60,216 nucleotides of DNA from an uncultured Vibrio sp. (GCF_947488985.1 NZ_CANLBV010000021.1:1-60216); one strand, 5' to 3'. Shown: positions 17,795 through 27,702, numbered from the stretch's first letter. The notes: generated by a model not told the origin, from the letters alone. A program made the numbers and translations.

Positions 17795-18682
17795 ATGAAG
17801 AAGTTATTTGTCCTATTATTTGTTGGCTTGGCGACAGCGGTAAGTTTCCCGACTTATGCGACAGAAGAGTTAGCTAATGTAGAAAACATTTCTAAGATTG
17901 CGAGTCTAGTGCGTTGGAGTGGCGTGTTGTTCTCTATCATCGTCATTGGAGCGATGTGGCTATTATTGAAGTTCATCAACTCAATGGTGACTAGCTTTGG
18001 TAGTCAGTTTGTTCAATATCGAATGCTGTTGCAAAAGCTTCAATCGTTCATGCAGTTCTTCATATACGTGAGCACTGGTCTTATCGTGTTCATGATGAGT
18101 TTCCGCATCAACGACCAAATCTTGGCTCTAATTGGCGGTACCCTGGCGGTGTCGGTTGGCTTTGCACTTAAAGACTTGGCAGCCTCTTTCATCGCGGGTA
18201 TCACCGTAATGATTGACAGACCATTCCAAGTCGGTGACCGTGTCACGTTCGAAGGTAACTACGGTGACATTATTACAATCGGTTTACACTCGGTACGTAT
18301 GAGAACTTTGAACGACGACATCATCACGATTCCGAACAACAAGTTCTTAAACGAAGTAACCACCAGTGGTAACTATGGCGCGTTGGATATGCAGGTGGTG
18401 ATTCCGTTTTACGTAGGTATGGATGAGGACATCACCCTCGCCCGTGATCTGATACAGGAAGCGGCCTCATCAAGCCGTTACATCCACTTACCCAAGCCTG
18501 TGACGGTTTTGGTGAAGCAGACGATTACCGATAACTACCTCGCAATACAATTGACGTGCAAAGCTTATGTCGTGGACACCGCTTATGAAAAGTTGTTTGA
18601 AACCGACATCACCCTACGAGTCATGAAAGAGTTTAAAAAGCACAATATCAACCCGCCGAAAATATCGGTGACCGCGCATTAA
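17795..18682 (+). CDS. MscS-family mechanosensitive channel
   Basis: This is a 295-residue small-conductance mechanosensitive channel. A signal peptide (residues 1-22, cleavage after TYA) precedes TM segments near 37-58, 79-100 and 103-123. The TM3/pore signature GGTLAVSVGFALKDLAASFI and the beta-domain sequence DRPFQVGDRVTFEG follow. The C-terminal alpha/beta domain is complete. It senses membrane tension during osmotic downshock. An ATG nearby at 17778 is out of frame. The gene stands alone. Confidence 0.93.
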   Translation: MKKLFVLLFVGLATAVSFPTYATEELANVENISKIASLVRWSGVLFSIIVIGAMWLLLKFINSMVTSFGSQFVQYRMLLQKLQSFMQFFIYVSTGLIVFMMSFRINDQILALIGGTLAVSVGFALKDLAASFIAGITVMIDRPFQVGDRVTFEGNYGDIITIGLHSVRMRTLNDDIITIPNNKFLNEVTTSGNYGALDMQVVIPFYVGMDEDITLARDLIQEAASSSRYIHLPKPVTVLVKQTITDNYLAIQLTCKAYVVDTAYEKLFETDITLRVMKEFKKHNINPPKISVTAH

Positions 18683-18753
18683 CGGGTCGGTGTAAGGTCT
18701 TACGTTCGAGGTCTTTAGCAATTAGTCCTTAATCATTAGGGTACCTATCCATC

Positions 18754-18782
18754 AGCACCTCTTATTTCGGAGGTGCTTTGGT
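18754..18782 (+). terminator. terminator after the MscS gene
   Basis: Stem AGCACCTC/GAGGTGCT with an eight-base loop is followed by TTTGGTGTT, a weak T tract. Confidence 0.6.
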
Positions 18783-18919
18783 GTTGCGTGCTTGAGGTGT
18801 TGGTGGATAGGTAAGTGGTAACGCTTCACGCCAGTTTAGCAACGGCTCAGGTCTGTTTAGAGAGCAAATTCACCGTATTACTACAATGCCACCAACATGA
18901 CTGAGTGCCCAGCCTGAAC

Positions 18920-20947
18920 TCAAAGATTCGACACCAACAACTGCGGTGTGGCTTTCTGTTGTAGGTAGATACTAAAACAGCTTCCCTTACCGACTTCAGA
19001 TTCCACTCTTATCTCACCACCAATTTGGCTTAAAATACTTTGAGAGACTGATAAACCGAGCCCGGTACCGTCCCTTTTCGTGGTATAAAAAGGGGAAAAG
19101 ATACGTTGTAATTGCTCTTCTTTGATACCACAGCCTTGGTCTTGAACATGAATAATCGCCCCGTGAGATACGCCATTTTCAATCCAATCCTCACTTATGA
19201 TAGTCAACGTTCCTTGTCCGTCCATCGCATGAATGGCATTCATCTGGAGGTTAACCAGAATCTGTAGCAGTTGGTTGCGGTTAACTTCGACTGACGTTTT
19301 CGCATTCAGCTCGGAAACATAGACTATGCCTTTTTTCTTCGCGCCTGTTTTTACAAGTGTAATACTCTCATCAACGATTGGGTTGATATGATGCCATGTC
19401 ACTTCGTCTTGAACACCGCCATGCCGGCTGTATTGCAAAAGGCTGCGGGTAATGTTTCGAATTCGGTCAATCTGTTCCATGATCGCGTGAACTTCTTCGT
19501 CGACTCTACTGATGTCATCGCCCAACTCAAACTTCATCAGCTCGACATTACCTAAAATCACGGCCGTTGGATTATTGATCTCGTGTGCAATACCGGCCGT
19601 TAGCTCACCCAGTGCCGCGAGTTTTTCATTGACCACCAGCTTGTCTCTTGCTTGATTAAGGAGCTTAATATGGAGCTCAAGCTCCTCGGTTTTCTCTTTT
19701 AAACTGGCGGTACGCGAATGTACCTTACACTCAAGCTCTGACGCGGCTGTCTGAATTTCCTGATTGCGTTCATGCAGCAAATCCAACATTTTATCGAATT
19801 GCGTCGCTAGCAGAGCAAGTTCATGTTGATCATCTAGCCCAAGCGTACCAATTCGCTTGTCTTGTCCCATTTGCACCAGCTTTATGACCTTATGAATCCG
19901 CTCAATAGGGGCGAAAAGATCACGAGCGCCACGGTGAACGATCAAGCCTGAAGCCACTAACAACAACATAATAGTGAAAACGATTTCGCCAAGGTGAGTC
20001 ACATAGGTTTGTATTAACGGCCAAACCAAATACCCTGTATAGAGCATGCCAATCACGTTATCAGATTGGTCGTGAATCGGTTGATAAGCCGTAATGTACC
20101 AAGCGTCGTAAACAAACGCGCTGCCTAACCACTGTTCGCCTTGATCTAAGACTTTATGACGAACTTCATTGGAAACACGCGTGCCGATTGCGCGTCCTTC
20201 ACTGTGTTTACTGCTGAGAGGCACATTAGTACTCACCCGTAGATCGTCGAGAAACACGGTCACAGTGCCAACACGACGATTAAAACCCTCACGCTGCGGA
20301 TAGATTAGATCACTGATTTTATCGACTAATTGAGTACTGTTATTAAGCAGGACCCCGCCATCAAGAAACCCTATTACACGATCATTTTCATCCAGAATAG
20401 AAACAATGGTTCGACTGACTAAACCACGAGTCTCGACACCTTGCTCAGTCAGCATCGCCACTTCCGCTTTATTCACCAGCTCTCGACCTAGGCTGTCGAG
20501 TTCCTTTTGATTAAGAACACTGAAAAACGACAATTTATCTGCCAAACGTAAATACTCATGCTGATTTTCTACGCTATCCACACTACGCCAACGTAAAAAA
20601 TCGAGCTGATAGCGGGATTTATTTCGAGCAACCCAATGCGTCAGTTGTTCTTGTGAAGGGTTGCTGGCGAGTTTGGTGCGAAACTGATGAGACTCAGCAA
20701 ACGCACGAACGTTGTAAGTTTGCTGCTTTTGAATAAGATGAATGCTGTTATCGGCCACATACAGGCGCTCATCAACATCAATAAGCGCCTCCTGCCAAGT
20801 ATAGTGAATAGACCAATATAGGGTAATGGCGACAAGTGCACACAAGGTTAAAATGATCGGCGCAGAGGTCAGAAACAACAGCCGATAACGAACCATGGTT
20901 TTAAACCGAAATACCCACTTTGACCACCAACAATGGCTAATTGGCAT
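18920..20947 (-). CDS. membrane sensor histidine kinase of the tup-linked two-component system
   Basis: This is a 675-residue kinase. TM1 is at about 22-45. A large periplasmic Cache-type sensing domain (about 46-325; GFLDGGVLLNNS, GMLYTGYLVWPL) precedes TM2 near 330-348. HAMP, a coiled coil and HisKA with the H box LGELTAGIAHEINNP near residue 450 follow. The HATPase has the N box NLQMNAIHAM, G1 DQGCGI and G2 GTGLGLS. The start overlaps the regulator stop by 11 bases and has GAAGG at correct spacing, so the pair is co-translated. It presumably phosphorylates the NtrC-type regulator. The stimulus is unknown. Molybdate or tungstate status is a context inference. Confidence 0.9.
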   Translation of the reverse strand: MPISHCWWSKWVFRFKTMVRYRLLFLTSAPIILTLCALVAITLYWSIHYTWQEALIDVDERLYVADNSIHLIQKQQTYNVRAFAESHQFRTKLASNPSQEQLTHWVARNKSRYQLDFLRWRSVDSVENQHEYLRLADKLSFFSVLNQKELDSLGRELVNKAEVAMLTEQGVETRGLVSRTIVSILDENDRVIGFLDGGVLLNNSTQLVDKISDLIYPQREGFNRRVGTVTVFLDDLRVSTNVPLSSKHSEGRAIGTRVSNEVRHKVLDQGEQWLGSAFVYDAWYITAYQPIHDQSDNVIGMLYTGYLVWPLIQTYVTHLGEIVFTIMLLLVASGLIVHRGARDLFAPIERIHKVIKLVQMGQDKRIGTLGLDDQHELALLATQFDKMLDLLHERNQEIQTAASELECKVHSRTASLKEKTEELELHIKLLNQARDKLVVNEKLAALGELTAGIAHEINNPTAVILGNVELMKFELGDDISRVDEEVHAIMEQIDRIRNITRSLLQYSRHGGVQDEVTWHHINPIVDESITLVKTGAKKKGIVYVSELNAKTSVEVNRNQLLQILVNLQMNAIHAMDGQGTLTIISEDWIENGVSHGAIIHVQDQGCGIKEEQLQRIFSPFYTTKRDGTGLGLSVSQSILSQIGGEIRVESEVGKGSCFSIYLQQKATPQLLVSNL

Positions 20948-22403
20948 AATCAGAACCTTCGGTATTCCAGTCTTTGTATTTACGCTCTAGTGTTTTTCGA
21001 GCAACGCCAAGATCTCTCGCTGCAGCCGATTTGTTACCATCATGGTAGCGAACAAGTTGTTCAATGTGCGCCTTTTCGACCTCTTTGAGCGTCCAAGAGT
21101 TCGGATATCCTTCGCCCGCAGCTGTCTCATTATTGGCATTGACCGTGTCGGCATTCGGTGACGCCGTCACTGAAACGTTGGACGATGCCGTACTGCCACT
21201 AAGCTCTCGCCAATAATGAGCGGGGGGCTTATTCAAAAGAATGCATCTTTCCACTAAGTTTTTAAGCTCACGTACATTACCCGGCCACTCGTACTCATTC
21301 ATCGCCAAGATATCTTCATGTGCCCAACTAGGGAGCGGCATGCTAAGTTCACGTGATAATAACCGCGTAAAATAGGGAACCAGTTCCTTTAGGTCGGATG
21401 GTCTCTCTCTCAAAGGGGTAACATCAATCTTAAGCACATTGAGTCGGTAGAACAGATCGCGTCTAAATTTACCGCTGTCGACCTCTTGTTGCAGGTTTCG
21501 ATTGGTCGCAGTAACCACACGTACATCGACAGAAATTTCTTTTTCGCCACCTACTGGTCGAATAGTACGCTGCTCTAAGACACGTAATAACGCAGCCTGC
21601 ATTGGCAGTGGCATTTCGCCAATTTCATCCAAAAATAAAGTACCGCCACTGGCCACTCTAAATAGGCCTTCTCTGTTTTTTTTCGCACCAGTAAATGCAC
21701 CGGACATGTGCCCAAAGAGTTCACTTTCTAAAAGCTCTGGAGCAATTGCGCCACAGTTAATTGGTACAAATGGTCCTGCACGCTTACTTGCTTCATGCAC
21801 GCCACGCGCAACCAGTTCTTTACCTGTACCCGACTCGCCCTCAATCAGAACCGACGCCTTGGATGGTGCAAATTGGCTAATAAGTAACTTAAGTTGTTGG
21901 GTTTGCTCTGAATTACCGATAAGCTCTGTTTTGATATGGCGGCTAACATCACGTTGCAATGCATATTGCATGCGTTGCTCTAGGCGCTTGTCCATACAAC
22001 GTAAAACAGCTTGAATCATCTGTTCTAGGTTGAAAGGCTTGAGAATAAAATCAGATGCGCCTAACTTAAGCGCTGAGATGGTCATTTCGAGATCAGCGTA
22101 GCCCGTCATAAAAATAACGTCGGTGCGTTTGTCATGGTCGTTAAACACTTCTTCCCATTCAATACCAGAGCGACCTGGCAGATTAATATCAAGAACGATT
22201 AAATCGAAGTGCTCATTACAACGCAAGGTTTCAGCATCCTCTACGGAACCAGTACTAGAAACCTTGCTAAAGTACTTACCCAGTGCTTTCTTAAGAATAG
22301 CCTGCATCCCTACTTCATCGTCAACCACTAACACAGAAAACGCCTGATATTGAGTTGATGTACTAGGGTGGAGATGAGAGAGATTTGAACTAGGCAAAGA
22401 CAT
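20937..22403 (-). CDS. NtrC-family sigma-54 response regulator
   Basis: Receiver domain: VLVVDDEVGMQ, with the phosphoacceptor Asp in LIVLDINLPGRSG. The AAA+ sigma-54 activator domain has GESGTGKE (Walker A), GAFTGAKK (sigma-54 contact loop), LFLDEIGEM and the R-fingers. The Fis-type HTH is NKSAAARDLGVARKTLERKYK. The frame is open to a TTG at 22442, but the ATG at 22403 (MSLPSSNLSHL) is a more ordinary start. Neither has a strong ribosome site. It is divergent from tupA, whose promoter is of the sigma-54 type, making it the likely activator of that operon. Confidence 0.92.
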   Translation of the reverse strand: MSLPSSNLSHLHPSTSTQYQAFSVLVVDDEVGMQAILKKALGKYFSKVSSTGSVEDAETLRCNEHFDLIVLDINLPGRSGIEWEEVFNDHDKRTDVIFMTGYADLEMTISALKLGASDFILKPFNLEQMIQAVLRCMDKRLEQRMQYALQRDVSRHIKTELIGNSEQTQQLKLLISQFAPSKASVLIEGESGTGKELVARGVHEASKRAGPFVPINCGAIAPELLESELFGHMSGAFTGAKKNREGLFRVASGGTLFLDEIGEMPLPMQAALLRVLEQRTIRPVGGEKEISVDVRVVTATNRNLQQEVDSGKFRRDLFYRLNVLKIDVTPLRERPSDLKELVPYFTRLLSRELSMPLPSWAHEDILAMNEYEWPGNVRELKNLVERCILLNKPPAHYWRELSGSTASSNVSVTASPNADTVNANNETAAGEGYPNSWTLKEVEKAHIEQLVRYHDGNKSAAARDLGVARKTLERKYKDWNTEGSDYAN

Positions 22404-22470
22404 AATGGACACCGATGGGGAATTTGGGACAGAGTGTACCAATTAAACTTTAGTACAACAGCGGCAATGT

Positions 22471-22558
22471 GCGACATTTTGTCCTAGCTCAAACTACCCG
22501 CCATTTTATCGAACCAAATAGCGCTATTTTATCCGGATTAGCGGTTTTATCTGGATTA
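22471..22558 (+). promoter_or_regulatory. repeated upstream sites before tupA
   Basis: Four copies of a short motif stand between the divergent regulator and tupA: ATTTTGTC (22476), ATTTTATC (22503), ATTTTATC (22526) and GTTTTATC (22544). The last two belong to an 18-base tandem, TTTTATCYGGATTA. The first lies in the dyad GACATTTTGTC. They sit 50-135 bases upstream of a sigma-54 promoter, the usual enhancer distance, and are candidate binding sites of the adjacent regulator. Confidence 0.55.
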
Positions 22559-22605
22559 ATAGCATTCAATCGATTTGGATAGCAATAATCTTGATAGTGA
22601 TCATC

Positions 22606-22621
22606 TGGCATGAATATTGCT
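22606..22621 (+). promoter_or_regulatory. sigma-54 promoter of the tup-mob operon
   Basis: TGGCATGAATATTGCT matches the -24/-12 consensus with exact GG-N10-GC spacing. It lies about 110 bases before the tupA start. Confidence 0.8.
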
Positions 22622-22728
22622 TTACTGCAATTTAAAATGACAAAATCAATATCTGTGTACATGCTCTAAGTCACTCCCTTAAAATTGTAAGCATGTCATT
22701 AATTTATCAAAGAATGGACATAATAATA

Positions 22729-23535
22729 ATGAAAGTGATTCCCTTAGCTATTGCTGCCCTTTCCATCGTTAGTTACTCGGCCAGCAGTGCTGAAGACGTG
22801 AGCCACATCAAGCTTGCGACAACCACCAGTACCTACCACTCTGGTTTACTGGACTACTTATTGCCTGAGTTCGAAAAAGATTCAGGTATTAAAGTTGACG
22901 TTCTTGCGGCGGGGACAGGTAAGTCACTTCGCATGGGAGAAAATGGTGATGTTGATCTGGTGATGACGCACGCACCGCAAGCCGAAGAAAATTTTGTAGA
23001 GCAAGGCTTTGGTATTTTACCTCGCAAATTGATGTACAACGATTTTATGATTGTGGGCCCACAAACCGATCCCGCTAACATCGCTTCTCAAGAGAATATA
23101 ACCTCAGTATTTACCGCTATCGCGAACACCAATGCAACGTTCATTTCTCGTGGTGACGATTCCGGTACACATAAAAAAGAATTGGGTATTTGGGCTCAAA
23201 CAAAAATGGAACCAAACTTTGGCGGTTACCGCAGCGTGGGTCAAGGCATGGGGCCGACTCTGAATATGACATCAGAAATGCAAGGCTATACCATCACAGA
23301 CCGTGGCACTTGGCTGGCTTATCAAAACAACCTGGATCTTAAAATCCTTTTCCAAGGTGATGAGGATCTCTTTAACCCTTACCAAGTTATTCTCGTCAAT
23401 CCAAAGCGCTACCCTGAGATCAACTACCAAGCCGCAAAAGCATTCAGTGACTGGCTAGTGAACCCTAAAGGGCAAAAACTGATCAACGAATTTAAATTGC
23501 ACGGCAAACAATTGTTTGTGGCGAGCGCAGAGTAA
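22729..23535 (+). CDS. tupA: tungstate ABC transporter, substrate-binding protein
   Basis: This periplasmic binding protein of about 268 residues has a signal peptide (MKVIPLAIAALSIVSYSASSA). The TupA hallmark TTTSTYHSGLL follows close after it (the TTTS anion-binding motif), with later SRGDDSGTHKKE and GQGMGPTLNMTSEMQGYTITDRGT. These features distinguish TupA from ModA. The frame extends upstream to 22693, but the ATG at 22729 starts a normal signal peptide. The ATG at 22714 is a second option. It is the first gene of tupABC-mobA-mobB/moeA, driven by a sigma-54 promoter. The ligand could include molybdate. Confidence 0.9.
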   Translation: MKVIPLAIAALSIVSYSASSAEDVSHIKLATTTSTYHSGLLDYLLPEFEKDSGIKVDVLAAGTGKSLRMGENGDVDLVMTHAPQAEENFVEQGFGILPRKLMYNDFMIVGPQTDPANIASQENITSVFTAIANTNATFISRGDDSGTHKKELGIWAQTKMEPNFGGYRSVGQGMGPTLNMTSEMQGYTITDRGTWLAYQNNLDLKILFQGDEDLFNPYQVILVNPKRYPEINYQAAKAFSDWLVNPKGQKLINEFKLHGKQLFVASAE

Positions 23536-23655
23536 AACGTTGTAGCAAGCGTAGAGTTAAACAAAGCTGATCCAGGCCTATGTGGCTTGCATCAGCTATG
23601 ATTAACGTGAACCACTCCCGACAGACACTGATTATCAATAGACACGAGATACTTC

Positions 23656-24354
23656 ATGACCTTATGGCAAACAACGCTTGATGCTTTGAACTTATTAGTG
23701 AGTTTTGACCATGAATTGTGGCAAATCGTCGCGGTATCTTTCAGCGTATCTTTGTCCGCCATTTCACTTGTGGTTATACCCGCGATCCTGATGGCTTTCT
23801 TATTGGCCTACACTGAATTTCCGGGCAAGTGGACATTACTATCGATAATAAACACCTTGCAAGCCATCCCTACCGTGGTGATTGGCTTGCTGATGTACAT
23901 CATGTTATCTCGCTCAGGCCCTTTGGGGGATTGGCAACTCCTCTTCACCCAAAAAGCGATGATTTTAGGCCAAATGCTGATCTGCTTCCCTATATTAGTC
24001 GCCATGATGCATGGCGCACTTCAAGCCAGTGACCGCCGTGCGGTCGAAACTGCGCGTACGCTCGGCGTGTCAACGACTCGAGTTGCGTGTACCTTAATTT
24101 GGGAAACTCGCTTTCCTCTATTAGCCTCTGTCATCGCTGCTTTCTCACGCATCGTTACCGAGGTCGGGTGTTCAATGATGGTCGGGGGCAATATTATGGG
24201 CATGACCAGAAATATTCCCACTGCGATTTCGATGGAAAGCCATAAAGGCGCATTCGCCCAAGGTGTTGCGCTCGGTATGGTGCTATTAGCATTAGCGCTA
24301 GCCCTGAACTTTTTTCTCTCCAGTGTGAGAGGAAAAGGCTATTTAAGAACTTAG
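23656..24354 (+). CDS. tupB: tungstate ABC transporter, permease
   Basis: This is a 232-residue inner-membrane permease with five to six TM segments. The EAA-loop-like sequence DRRAVETARTLGVSTTRVACTLIWE lies near residues 127-151 and would contact TupC. GCSMMVGGNIMGMTRNIPTAI is typical of TupB. It is 120 bases after tupA and 10 before tupC. Confidence 0.92.
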   Translation: MTLWQTTLDALNLLVSFDHELWQIVAVSFSVSLSAISLVVIPAILMAFLLAYTEFPGKWTLLSIINTLQAIPTVVIGLLMYIMLSRSGPLGDWQLLFTQKAMILGQMLICFPILVAMMHGALQASDRRAVETARTLGVSTTRVACTLIWETRFPLLASVIAAFSRIVTEVGCSMMVGGNIMGMTRNIPTAISMESHKGAFAQGVALGMVLLALALALNFFLSSVRGKGYLRT

Positions 24355-24364
24355 GAATGCTGTC

Positions 24365-25084
24365 ATGAGTATAAAAATAACAACGCAGCAAATATCAATG
24401 CGCTACAAAGAACGTGTTTTATTTCACATCCCAGAGCTGTCTATCGGCCCTAATGATGCCATTTACCTCAAGGGCGATAACGGTGTAGGTAAAACAACCC
24501 TGCTTAAAATCTTGTCTGGATTAATTCAGCCTAGCTCAGGGAATATTCAACCACCGACACAAAGCTGGCAGCAGCACTTGTTTCCTCGAAAAAAATTTAA
24601 AGATATTATCTACTTGCATCAAACGCCCTATCTATTCGATGGCACAGTGTACCAAAATGTCGCTTATGGCATTCGCTTTGTTAAAGAGAGCCCAAAAGAC
24701 AAGCGAGCTCAAATAATTAATGCGCTAAGAATGGTAGGTTTAGAGACCCTTGCCGATGAGCATATTTCAGTTTTATCTGGCGGCGAGCGGCAACGTGTAG
24801 CAATGGCACGAGCTTGGATTCTTAAACCATCCATTTTACTAATGGATGAGCCAAGTGCTTCTTTAGACAAAGAATCGATTGAAAGATTGGTCACTATGGC
24901 CGAAGATCTTCTGCAGCGAGGCGCGAGTTTAGTCATTACCAGTCATCAAACTAACGCGCTGACCGACTTATGTAAGAAGCAATGGTGGATCAAAAACAAT
25001 ACGTTGACTGAGTCTCCACTGCTGCAAGTTATTACAAAAAACAGAGCACAAGAGAATATTTATGCTGCTTCCAACACAAACTAG
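24365..25084 (+). CDS. tupC: tungstate ABC transporter, ATPase
   Basis: This is a 239-residue ABC ATPase. Walker A is [12 protein letters not shown], the signature [15 protein letters not shown], Walker [13 protein letters not shown] and the switch His is in VITSHQ. It energises TupB. Its last 23 bases overlap mobA, coupling uptake to cofactor synthesis genes in one transcript. Confidence 0.93.
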   Translation: MSIKITTQQISMRYKERVLFHIPELSIGPNDAIYLKGDNGVGKTTLLKILSGLIQPSSGNIQPPTQSWQQHLFPRKKFKDIIYLHQTPYLFDGTVYQNVAYGIRFVKESPKDKRAQIINALRMVGLETLADEHISVLSGGERQRVAMARAWILKPSILLMDEPSASLDKESIERLVTMAEDLLQRGASLVITSHQTNALTDLCKKQWWIKNNTLTESPLLQVITKNRAQENIYAASNTN

Positions 25085-25646
25085 TTGGGTTATTTTGGCT
25101 GGCGGACAAGCCAGCCGTATGGGCGGAAAAGATAAAGGACTCGTTGAGCTTAACGGTTCCCCGCTTATTCAATACGTGATCGACAAACTGTCACAACAAA
25201 AAGTTACGATTACCATCAATGCCAACCGTAACTTAGAGCGCTATCAAACATTTGCTCCGGTTGTTTCTGACTCCTTTCCAGATTATCCAGGCCCGTTGGG
25301 TGGCATTCACGCTGGTCTTAAGAATGCCAACACTGATTGGGTCGGGTTTGTTCCTTGCGATAGCCCGCAGATCAGTGATGATCTGGTCGAGCGTTTCTGC
25401 TCTGCGGTCAAGGCAGACAGCGACATTCTTGTAGCACATGATGGCGAGTTTAAGCAACCGGTATTCACCCTGTTCCACAAACGTGTTCTACCAACGCTCG
25501 AAGCCTTTTTACAACGTGGCGACCGTAAAATTATCTTGTTATATAAAGAGTGTGTGACCGAATACGTTGACTTTAGCGACGAGCCAAACTGCTTTGTTAA
25601 TCTCAACACGCCCGAAGAACTCACCCAATTTGGAACGCTTCAATAA
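25062..25646 (+). CDS. mobA: molybdenum cofactor guanylyltransferase
   Basis: MobA is a 194-residue enzyme that attaches GMP from GTP to molybdopterin to give MGD. The nucleotide-binding loop [16 protein letters not shown] lies near the N-terminus. [11 protein letters not shown] and [11 protein letters not shown] are conserved. It overlaps tupC at its start, and its TAA overlaps the ATG of the next gene by one base (TAATG). FdhA needs its product. Confidence 0.95.
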   Translation: MLLPTQTSWVILAGGQASRMGGKDKGLVELNGSPLIQYVIDKLSQQKVTITINANRNLERYQTFAPVVSDSFPDYPGPLGGIHAGLKNANTDWVGFVPCDSPQISDDLVERFCSAVKADSDILVAHDGEFKQPVFTLFHKRVLPTLEAFLQRGDRKIILLYKECVTEYVDFSDEPNCFVNLNTPEELTQFGTLQ

Positions 25647-27463
25647 TGAAAGATTCAAAACGACGCCCTAACCTTCCTCTATTGGGCTTTGCTGCATACA
25701 GCGGCACAGGAAAAACAACCGTACTTGAAGCTTTGTTACCTTTGTTAACCAACGCTGATTTAAAGGTTGGCGTGCTCAAACACGCGCACCACGACTTTGA
25801 TGTCGATAAACCGGGAAAAGACAGCTATCGCTTACGTAAAGCGGGCGCCAACCAAATGCTCATTGCATCTCGCAACCGCCATGTAATGATGACAGAAACA
25901 CCTGAAGCCGAAGCAGACTTCGATTACCTGCTGACTCGCTTTGATACCAACACGCTTGATCTCATTTTGGTTGAAGGCTGTAAGAACATCGCTTTTCCTA
26001 AAATTGAACTTCACCGTGAGGAAGTGGGCAAACCTTGGTTGTATCCGAACGATAACAACGTTATTGCTATCGCGGCAGACAGCCAAGTTAAATCCGATCT
26101 GCCACAAATGGCGATCAGCGACTTAGAAGCGATTCGTGACTTCATCGTCGATTACGCACAGTCGTTTGATCGCTCCTCAAAGGCAGGCCAAACTGTAGCA
26201 TGCTCATCTTCAAAAGACGCAGTGCCAGCCGTTTGTTGTGATTCGTTTTCGCCAACGGGCTTAACCGTGACTCAAGGCCAACAAAAGATCGTTGATAGCA
26301 TTGACGCGCTTGAACTCACGGAAAGTGTTGATCTCGTACAAGGCTACGGGCGCGTGCTGGCTGAAGATGTTATTTCACCCATCAATGTTCCTCAGAACAC
26401 CAACTCGGCAATGGACGGCTACGCAATTCGCAGTGAAGATTTAGAATTGGATAGCTATAAACTGGTTGCTGAAGTGATGGCGGGTCATAGCTATGAGCAA
26501 ACCGTTCAGCAAGGTGAAGCGGTTAAGATCATGACTGGTGCACCAATGCCAGAAGGCGTTAATGTGGTCGTGATGCGCGAACAAGCCGTTCAAGATGGTG
26601 ACAAAGTGAGCTTCCCTAATGCCAAAATCTCGGTTGGTCAAAATGTCCGCCTGGCAGGTGAAGACTTAAAGATCGGTCAACCTGTCTTTACTCGCGGCAC
26701 ACGCATCGAAGCAGCGGAAATGGGTATGATGGCCTCACTCGGTTTTGGCTCCTGCCCTGTTCTACGTAAGGTTAAGGTGGGCGTGTTCTCTACGGGCGAT
26801 GAAGTTCAAGCACCGGGGAGAAAGCAGAAACCAAACTCTGTTTACGATTCTAACCGCTTTACTATTATCGGGATGCTGCAAAAGCTTGGCTGTGACATTG
26901 TCGATTACGGCATCATTGAAGATGACGAACGAAAGATGGTCGATGTGCTTCATTCTGCATCTCTAGAAACCGATATGGTACTGACGTCTGGTGGTGTGTC
27001 TGTCGGTGATGCCGATTACATTAAGCTTGCATTAGATAAGTTGGGTGAAATCAACTTCTGGCGTATCAACATGCGTCCAGGTCGCCCATTGGCTTACGGT
27101 AAAATTGAAAACAAACCTTTCTTTGGTTTGCCGGGTAACCCAGTTGCAGTAATGGTGTCGTTCATTAACTTTGTTGAGCCAGCAATTCGCAAGCTTCAAG
27201 GCCAAACGAACTGGATGCCCGTGAAAGCGAACGCAATAGCCACCGAACAATTGCGTTCACGCCAAGGTCGTACTGAATTTAGCCGTGGCGTATTCTCGAT
27301 GAATGAATCAGGTGTGCTTGAAGTAAAAACGACCGGTAAACAAGGTTCGGGCATTCTACGTTCAATGAGCGAAGCAAACTGTTTGATCGAAATTTCCCCG
27401 GCGGTTGATACAGTAAAAGTTGGCGAGACCGTAACGATTATCCCGCTGCAGGGTCGCGTGTAG
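25646..27463 (+). CDS. MobB-MoeA fusion, molybdenum cofactor synthesis
   Basis: This 605-residue protein is made of two enzymes normally encoded separately. Residues about 8-172 are MobB, a GTP-binding adaptor, with P-loop GFAAYSGTGKTTVLEALL and KHAHHDFDVDKPGKDS. Then comes a Ser/Cys-rich linker (about 173-200). Residues about 205-605 are MoeA, the molybdopterin molybdenumtransferase, with NTNSAMDGYAI, MTGAPMPEG, STGDEVQAPG, DSNRF, TSGGVSVGDADY and FGLPGNPVAVMVSF. It is the last gene of the tup-mob operon. Fusing MobB to MoeA would link metal insertion to nucleotide attachment by MobA. Confidence 0.94.
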   Translation: MKDSKRRPNLPLLGFAAYSGTGKTTVLEALLPLLTNADLKVGVLKHAHHDFDVDKPGKDSYRLRKAGANQMLIASRNRHVMMTETPEAEADFDYLLTRFDTNTLDLILVEGCKNIAFPKIELHREEVGKPWLYPNDNNVIAIAADSQVKSDLPQMAISDLEAIRDFIVDYAQSFDRSSKAGQTVACSSSKDAVPAVCCDSFSPTGLTVTQGQQKIVDSIDALELTESVDLVQGYGRVLAEDVISPINVPQNTNSAMDGYAIRSEDLELDSYKLVAEVMAGHSYEQTVQQGEAVKIMTGAPMPEGVNVVVMREQAVQDGDKVSFPNAKISVGQNVRLAGEDLKIGQPVFTRGTRIEAAEMGMMASLGFGSCPVLRKVKVGVFSTGDEVQAPGRKQKPNSVYDSNRFTIIGMLQKLGCDIVDYGIIEDDERKMVDVLHSASLETDMVLTSGGVSVGDADYIKLALDKLGEINFWRINMRPGRPLAYGKIENKPFFGLPGNPVAVMVSFINFVEPAIRKLQGQTNWMPVKANAIATEQLRSRQGRTEFSRGVFSMNESGVLEVKTTGKQGSGILRSMSEANCLIEISPAVDTVKVGETVTIIPLQGRV

Positions 27464-27595
27464 TTTCTACCTTTGCCTCTGAAGTCTAATAAGATAATGT
27501 TTGATAGTCAGAGGCTTGCGGTTCGCACTCATCAATGATGCTAATGGCTGCAAGTAAAAGCGTAAGCACTTTGAGATGAGAAACCGCTAACTAAT

Positions 27596-27615
27596 TAGGG
27601 CGTGTTGAACGCGAT
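27596..27615 (+). repeat. solo copy of the TAGGGCGTGTTGA element end
   Basis: TAGGGCGTGTTGAACGCGA repeats the left end of the 247-bp element at 13268. No inverted partner was found nearby on this side. Another copy in the same orientation lies at 28055, so the 92-residue-class gene sits between two same-facing ends. Confidence 0.5.
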
Positions 27616-27702
27616 AATCTTAAGATTTACTACCATTACCTTGAGCCACGTACGGTTTTTATGTAGAGTGCGCGCAAAGTAATAATTCTATTGGAGAGCA
27701 CC

